Below, in pieces: positions 59,717-64,000 of a DNA stretch of 64,000 bases. The stretch covers positions 62,001 through 126,000 of the forward strand of contig NZ_NOKT01000003.1 in assembly GCF_002237655.1 (NCBI RefSeq). Reading direction: 5' to 3'. Position 1 is the stretch's first letter; every line of letters starts with the position of its first letter. The notes under the pieces are model-generated. The model worked only from the letters and a program-made list of their open reading frames with translations. It was not told the DNA's origin and ran no database searches. The position numbers and the translations under genes were made by a program. The stretch is from Streptomyces sp. XY006 (GTDB lineage Bacteria; Actinomycetota; Actinomycetes; Streptomycetales; Streptomycetaceae).

Positions 59717-60127
59717 TCACTGGGCGAGCAACTGGTCCAGCTCGTCGTCGAGTCCCAGCTGTTCGCCCTCCGTCCCCGGCGGCACCACCCGCAGCGTGCG
59801 CTCCAGCCAGGCCGACACCAGCGCCGCCGGGGCCTCCAGCAGGGCGTCCCCGCCGGGCGAACTCAGCGCCATCAGCACCACGCTGCGCCCCTCCGTCTTC
59901 GTCGGCCACACCCGCACGTCCCCCTGCCCGCAGGGCCGGAACACGCCCTCCACGAGCAGGTCGCGGGCGAACGTCCAGTACACCGGCTGCGCGCAGTCGA
60001 CGTGGAAGGTGACGTGGACGGCGTACGGGTCGTCGGTGACGTACCCGAGCCGGGCGGGCACCGGGATCCGGCGCTCCGGCGACAGGACGAGTTTCAGCTC
60101 CAGATCCCGCTCCACCACGGTCCGCAT
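59717..60127 (-). CDS. ssgG: SsgA-like sporulation and division protein, SsgG type
   Basis: The 136-residue product has the SALP family pattern: RTVVERDLELKLVLSPERRIPVPARLGYVTDDPYAVHVTFHV (span residues 2-43) and VYWTFARDLLVEGVFRPCGQGDVRVWP, and LLEAPAALVSAWLERTLRVVPPGTE. SALPs exist only in sporulating actinomycetes and direct septum placement and wall changes in aerial hyphae; SsgG is reported to control where septa form. The member name comes from genome position (near hppD), not from a distinctive motif. GAAGGGAA precedes the ATG. Confidence 0.88.
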   Translation of the reverse strand: MRTVVERDLELKLVLSPERRIPVPARLGYVTDDPYAVHVTFHVDCAQPVYWTFARDLLVEGVFRPCGQGDVRVWPTKTEGRSVVLMALSSPGGDALLEAPAALVSAWLERTLRVVPPGTEGEQLGLDDELDQLLAQ

Positions 60128-60371
60128 GACGGTGTTCCCTTCTTCTGACGGCTGCCCGTGAGGGCCGGTCAGGGACAGAGAGCGGACGGGAGCGGCGGCA
60201 TTACGCGCGTTGCCGGAAGTTTTTTCGCACAGCCGCACCGCCGGCGGCGCCGCTCGTAGCACATCGGCGCTCGAAAGGGGCGGGTCCGGTGGGAGCGGCC
60301 GTGGGGCTTGCCCTCGTCTGATAGATGTGGAGGCCCCCATTTGGCCCCCGAGCAGATACGGGACGACGGAC

Positions 60372-62324
60372 ATGAGCGCCCCAACCCCGGCCCCCGGTGA
60401 CGACAGGCCCCGCGAAGGGTATTACCCGGACCCGTCCATTCCTGGATATGTCCGGTACTGGAACGGCGCCTCCTGGGTGCCGGGCACCAGCCGTCCGGCG
60501 CCCAAGGCCGGCGAGTCGCTCGCGCCGCCGCCCGGTGCGGGTGCGGCGCCCGCCGCCTCGGTCGAGGAGACCGGCCCGCACTTCTTCGACGAGGACCCGG
60601 TCGACGAGCCCGCTCCCGCCGACGCCCAGCACGGCAGCCGTCCCGAACCGGCCTCCGCCTGGGGCGCGGACCGCTCCCGCCAGTCCGGTTTCGGCGGCGA
60701 CCAGGACCGCCGCGTGTCGTGGGGCGCGCCGCAGGGGGCCCAGGCGGCGGCCCAGCAGGCGGGGACCGCCCGGGCCGGGGACCGGCAGGGTGCCGACCCG
60801 AGGGTGGCGCAGGCCGGCCCCGGGCCGGCCGGCGACTCCCCGCGCGCCGACGGCACGGCCCCGACCGCGCCGGCCGGCCAGGAGGCCGACGGGGCGGCCT
60901 CCGGCAGCACGTTCGTCTTCCGCCGCCCGTCGGGCGGGCCCGGGGGAGGGGCCGCCGCCGAGACCCCCGACGAGGGCACCATGACGTTCCGCGCGCTGGC
61001 ACCACGCACGGCCGCCTCCCGCAACGCCTCCCAGGGCGGCCCCCAGGGCGGCCCCCAGGGAAGCCCGCCGAGCGGGCCCCGGGGAGGCTCCCCGAGTGGG
61101 CCCCAGGGCGGCCCTCAGGGAGGTCCCCGAAGCGGCTTCCAGAGCGGACCCCAAGGAAGCCCTCGGAGCGGCCCGCAGGGCGGCGGTAAGCAGGCCGGAA
61201 CCGGCCCGGGCGCGCAGGGCGGCACGCCGGGCGCGGGCGGCAACGCCGGGGCGCAGGGCCCCGGTTCCTCCGGCGTGGGCGGCAACTCGGCCCAGGCCGC
61301 CTTCGGCGGCACGGCCGCGTCGGGCAGTGCCTCCGCGGCGCCCGGCTTCGGCCCCCCGGCCGCCTCCGCCGCTTCGGCCGCCTCCGCCGCTTCGGGGGGC
61401 GGCTCCGGCTTCGGGGCGTCCGCCGGTGCGGCCGGTGTCGCGCAGGCTCCGGCCGGGCCCGCCTTCACCGCGCAGGGCGGTGCGGCCGGTTCCGCCGACG
61501 GCGGGAACCGGCCCGGCTTCGGGGCCGGCAAGGCCGCCGCCGCCCGGGCCGCCGCCGCGCAGACCGCCGGGCCGGTCGGCGCCCAGGTTTCCGCGGCCGG
61601 TCCGACGGCGCTGTCCGGACCCCAGGCGGCACCCACCGTCCCCCCGCAGCCCGGGGGCCCGCAGTCCGGCTCCGCCGCCTCCGCGGCCACGCCCCTCAGC
61701 CCCGGCCCCGGCGGCGGCCAGTCCTCCTGGGCGCAGCAGGTGCACCGGCTCGCCGGATCCGGCGGGGGCGAGGAGCAGCCCGTGGCGCCCTGGAAGCCGC
61801 CGGTCGAGGACGTGTTCCAGGCGGCCGCCCGGCGTCAGGCCTCGGCCCGCCCCGCGGGGCTCGGCAAGCGGCTGGCGGCCCGTCTCGTGGACACCGTCGT
61901 GCTGCTGGGCCTGACCGCCGCTGCCGCCGTCCCGCTCGGCATCAAGGCCGTCGACCACGTCAACGAGAAGATCGACGCGGCCAAGCTCTCCGGCGAGACC
62001 GTCACGGTGTGGCTGCTCGACGGCACGACCTCGGTCTACCTCGGCATCATCGTGGCCGTCCTGCTGCTCGCCGGTGTCCTGTGCGAGGTGCTGCCCACCG
62101 CCAAGTGGGGACGCACCCTCGGCAAGCGGCTGATGGGCCTGGACGTGCGGGACATCGAGGGGCACGACACCCCGGAGTTCGGTGCGGCGCTGCGCCGCTG
62201 GCTGGTCTACAGCGTGCCCGGCCTGCTCGTCGTCGGGGTGGTCGGCGTCGCCTGGTGCCTCTTCGACAAGCCGTGGCGCCAGTGCTGGCACGACAAGGCC
62301 GCGCACACCTTCGTGGCGGGCTGA
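60372..62324 (+). CDS. RDD-family membrane protein with N-terminal DUF2510-like domain and long disordered region
   Basis: The 650-residue product starts with a DUF2510-like module (REGYYPDPSIPGYVRYWNGASWVPGTSRP, residues about 14-42). A disordered, Gly/Ala/Pro-rich stretch of about 440 residues follows, including QGGPQGGPQGSP-type repeats (about 61036-61200). The RDD domain ends the protein (ARPAGLGKRLAARLVDTVVLLG, then GRTLGKRLMGLDVRD, RWLVYSVPGLLVVGVV), with three or four helices. The RDD fold is thought to work in transport, possibly sodium or proton exchange, but the evidence is thin. ATG 60372 is used. It is divergent from ssgG and lies just before a second RDD gene. Confidence 0.88.
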   Translation: MSAPTPAPGDDRPREGYYPDPSIPGYVRYWNGASWVPGTSRPAPKAGESLAPPPGAGAAPAASVEETGPHFFDEDPVDEPAPADAQHGSRPEPASAWGADRSRQSGFGGDQDRRVSWGAPQGAQAAAQQAGTARAGDRQGADPRVAQAGPGPAGDSPRADGTAPTAPAGQEADGAASGSTFVFRRPSGGPGGGAAAETPDEGTMTFRALAPRTAASRNASQGGPQGGPQGSPPSGPRGGSPSGPQGGPQGGPRSGFQSGPQGSPRSGPQGGGKQAGTGPGAQGGTPGAGGNAGAQGPGSSGVGGNSAQAAFGGTAASGSASAAPGFGPPAASAASAASAASGGGSGFGASAGAAGVAQAPAGPAFTAQGGAAGSADGGNRPGFGAGKAAAARAAAAQTAGPVGAQVSAAGPTALSGPQAAPTVPPQPGGPQSGSAASAATPLSPGPGGGQSSWAQQVHRLAGSGGGEEQPVAPWKPPVEDVFQAAARRQASARPAGLGKRLAARLVDTVVLLGLTAAAAVPLGIKAVDHVNEKIDAAKLSGETVTVWLLDGTTSVYLGIIVAVLLLAGVLCEVLPTAKWGRTLGKRLMGLDVRDIEGHDTPEFGAALRRWLVYSVPGLLVVGVVGVAWCLFDKPWRQCWHDKAAHTFVAG

Positions 62325-62384
62325 GCTCCCCCGGACGGCCGTCTGCCGGATGCGGAGGCCGGGGGTTCGCGGTCGACTCGGGCC

Positions 62385-63119
62385 ATGAGCAGTGAACCGC
62401 CCCCCGGCTCCGGTCAGCAGCCCCCGGAAGACGACCCGTTCCGGAAGCGGCCCCCGGGCGAGCAGCCCGGCGAGGGCGCGGGCTCCCCGTACGGCAACGA
62501 TCCCCCGCCGTACCCGGGAGGCGGCCCGGGCGGCCCTGCCGGCCCGCCCGGCGGTGGCCCGTACGGCGGTGGCCCGTACGGCGGTGGCCCGTATGGCGGC
62601 CCACCCGGCGGCGGCCCCTACGGCGGTGACCCCTACGGAGGAGGATCGGCCCCCTCCGACCCCCTCGCCGGCATGCCCCCGCTCGCCGAGAGCGGCAAGC
62701 GCACGCTCGCCCGCATCATCGACATGATCCTGGTGGGTGTCGTCGTCTGGCTGCTCACCTGGGGCGTCGGCGTCAGCGAGTACGACGTCGACAGCGACCG
62801 CATCGAGGTCGGCAAGTCCTTCTGGCAGTCGGCGGTGGCCGCCGTCCTCTACATCGCCTACGACACCGTCCTCATCGCGCGGACCGGCCAGACCCTCGGC
62901 AAGAAACTGCTGCACATGCGCGTGGCCAACCTCGACAACGGCGCCACGCCCTCCGTGCAGACCGCGCTGGCGCGCGCTGCCGTGCTGTGGCTCCCGTTCG
63001 CCTTCTGCTGCGCCTGCGTCTGGACGGCGATCTCCGGAGGCTGGAGCTTCTTCGACCGCCCCTACAAGCAGGGCCTGCACGACAAGGCGGCCAAAACGGT
63101 CGTGGTCAGCACCAATTGA
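62385..63119 (+). CDS. RDD-family membrane protein with PYGG-repeat N-terminus
   Basis: The 244-residue product has a Pro/Gly/Tyr-rich N-terminus, with a 15-bp unit repeated about three times (62554-62598, GGPYG). The RDD domain follows (MPPLAESGKRTLARIIDMILVGVVVWLL, ARTGQTLGKKLLHMRVANLDNG and SFFDRPYKQGLHDKAAKTVVV), with three helices. It is a paralogue of the gene just upstream. The N-terminal composition resembles scaffolding tails of many actinobacterial membrane proteins. ATG 62385 starts MSSEPPPGSGQQPPEDDP. Confidence 0.9.
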   Translation: MSSEPPPGSGQQPPEDDPFRKRPPGEQPGEGAGSPYGNDPPPYPGGGPGGPAGPPGGGPYGGGPYGGGPYGGPPGGGPYGGDPYGGGSAPSDPLAGMPPLAESGKRTLARIIDMILVGVVVWLLTWGVGVSEYDVDSDRIEVGKSFWQSAVAAVLYIAYDTVLIARTGQTLGKKLLHMRVANLDNGATPSVQTALARAAVLWLPFAFCCACVWTAISGGWSFFDRPYKQGLHDKAAKTVVVSTN

Positions 63120-63164
63120 GGCAGGGCGGGGCCAACTGCCGTAAAGAAAGCGACAGGGTGGCGG

Positions 63165-63446
63165 TCAGGAAGCCGCCCGCTCCCGCACCGGTTCCGGGGC
63201 CGACGCGGCGACCGGGGCCCGTACCGGCTCCGGGGGCGCGGGCTGTTCCACCGCGGCGGAGCGCCTGCCGGGCAGCGGCACCGTCATGGCGACCAGCAGC
63301 CCGAGGGCCAGCGCCGCGACGGCGATGAGCACGATCCCCGCGCCCGAACTCGTCTGCGACAGCAACAGCATGGCGAGGGTCGAGAGGATCACGGTGCACG
63401 AACCGTAGGCGAGCTGTGCGGCAGTCGGACGGGGCATGGCCATCAT
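63165..63446 (-). CDS. Small two-helix membrane protein of unknown function
   Basis: The 93-residue product starts MMAMPRPTAAQLAYGSCTVI. It has two hydrophobic helices (TVILSTLAMLLLSQ and AGIVLIAVAALALGLLVAM) and a Pro/Ala-rich C-terminal tail with basic and acidic residues. There is no known domain. The initiator could be the third codon (ATGCCCCGTCC, MPRPT); the first ATG is used. It is convergent with the RDD gene and divergent from the secreted-protein gene across 400 bp. Confidence 0.7.
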   Translation of the reverse strand: MMAMPRPTAAQLAYGSCTVILSTLAMLLLSQTSSGAGIVLIAVAALALGLLVAMTVPLPGRRSAAVEQPAPPEPVRAPVAASAPEPVRERAAS

Positions 63447-63847
63447 GTCCTCGAAAATGGGGGTCCACGGGGGCGTCGGCCTGGCATTCCGCCGGCTTCC
63501 GGGCGTTCCGCCAAGCGACTCTAACCGGCAGGCTGCCCGACGGGAACGAGCGGTAAGCGTGACCTAATCAACAAGGGCGGTGCACAGGGGGCGCACGGAT
63601 TCATGGCGTCCACGGAGTGGACATATGCACGCGCCTGCCCACCGTTGGGACAACCGTTTGGTTGTCCGTAAAACGAACCCCGACTCCGCATAGTGCACTT
63701 GACTTGTCCAAGTCAAGGTCTGTCTTTTCTTCTGAACCTCTAGTCAAATGTCGTCACTTGACTACACGCGTTGATCACGCGCGCGCGGACCGCACCTGAC
63801 CAGGGACCCCTTCCTTCCGCGCGCCCGGACGCGGGGGAGGAACTCAA
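63447..63847 (+). promoter_or_regulatory. Regulatory region with three stacked inverted repeats
   Basis: This 400-bp gap contains three dyads. They are GGACAACC-GTTT-GGTTGTCC (63648-63667), CTTGACTTG-TC-CAAGTCAAG (63698-63717) and TAGTCAA with TTGACTA, 10 bp apart (63741-63764). Their centres are spaced about 50 and 45 bp. The region is AT-richer than its neighbours and no gene is supported in it. The last two share the word TTGACT. They lie 84-200 bp before the start at 63848. Confidence 0.7.
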
Positions 63848-64000
63848 GTGACCAGTAGACCCTGGACGTTCAGAGCGGCCGCCATCGGTGTGGCGCTCGC
63901 GGCGGCCACAGCCACCGCCTCCACCTACGCGGTGGCCGACGACACGTCCGCCCCCAGGTCCACCACCGTGGACCGCAACGACCCGGCGGACCGTCACCAC
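63848..64000 (+). CDS. N-terminus of a secreted protein, possibly immune inhibitor A-type protease (3' end outside window)
   Basis: The visible 51 residues start VTSRPWTFRAAAIGVALAAA. They include a signal peptide with likely cleavage after YAVA (about residue 30) and a polar beginning DDTSAPRSTTVDRNDPADRHH. GTG 63848 follows GGGGGAGGAACTCAA. In the remembered S. coelicolor order a secreted metalloprotease of the immune inhibitor A (M6) type lies here, but no catalytic residue is inside the window. The three upstream inverted repeats suggest tight control. Confidence 0.55.
   Translation, partial: MTSRPWTFRAAAIGVALAAATATASTYAVADDTSAPRSTTVDRNDPADRHH

Noticed and set aside
60201..63080. Antisense reading frame of 959 codons opposite the RDD genes
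   Set aside because: Shadow of high-GC coding; composition is Gly/Arg/Ala only and no start context is present.

Overview
The window is chromosomal DNA from a Streptomyces species. It has very high GC with strong third-position GC, many GTG starts, ATGA/GTGA gene overlaps, and Streptomyces-type genes: an SsgA-like protein, a sigU/rsuA-type pair, nnaR/narK, hupA, and a tmRNA whose tag ends in ALAA. From memory, and not checked by any search, the gene order follows the S. coelicolor core between about SCO2973 and SCO2920, read backwards. No phage, insertion sequence, integrase or CRISPR array was seen.

Layout. 0-7 kb: tail of a probable Ser/Thr kinase, release factor 2 (prfB), a sortase-type surface protein, a small zinc-ribbon membrane protein, ftsE-ftsX, an S41 tail-specific protease with a rare TTA codon, then smpB and tmRNA (trans-translation). 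7-13 kb: LacI regulator, MFS pump, small unknown proteins, LysR regulator and a single-pass membrane protein. 13-20 kb: a fused polysaccharide deacetylase/glycosyltransferase overlapping an acyltransferase, then the nitrate genes narK and nnaR. 20-29 kb: CGNR zinc-finger regulator, sigU-rsuA, a HelD-type helicase, a structured non-coding RNA with a strong terminator, malic enzyme, hupA and murA. 29-35 kb: YqgE, DUF3039, and an ABC sugar importer overlapping a cytoplasmic GH20 hexosaminidase, with a DasR-like box upstream. 35-42 kb: a three-subunit xanthine-dehydrogenase-family oxidase, in which the iron-sulfur subunit carries a roughly 675-residue repeat-rich extension and the molybdenum subunit lacks the usual catalytic glutamate, followed by a P-loop kinase. 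42-50 kb: SUKH protein, a second sortase-type protein, small secreted and zinc proteins, tRNA-Cys with a collapsed copy beside it, MFS transporter, a Doc-type toxin-antitoxin pair and a DEAD/DEAH helicase. 50-57 kb: IclR regulator, S16 protease, an ArsR-type regulator with a long palindrome, and a four-gene OpuC-type osmoprotectant ABC operon. 57-64 kb: Lrp regulator divergent from hppD, a GlcD-type flavoprotein, ssgG, two RDD membrane proteins, and the start of a secreted protein behind three stacked inverted repeats.

How it works together. Several blocks are coherent modules: stalled-ribosome rescue (smpB-ssrA beside a tail-specific protease), cell division (ftsEX, ssgG), peptidoglycan synthesis and amino-sugar salvage (murA, importer plus hexosaminidase), nitrate uptake and its regulator, aromatic amino acid catabolism (Lrp-hppD) and osmoprotection (OpuC). 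The most unusual content is the repeat-extended oxidoreductase, the malic-enzyme upstream RNA, the collapsed tRNA-Cys duplicate and several families of short intergenic repeats, two of which contain the stop codon of the upstream gene. All family calls come from reading motifs; no database search was possible.
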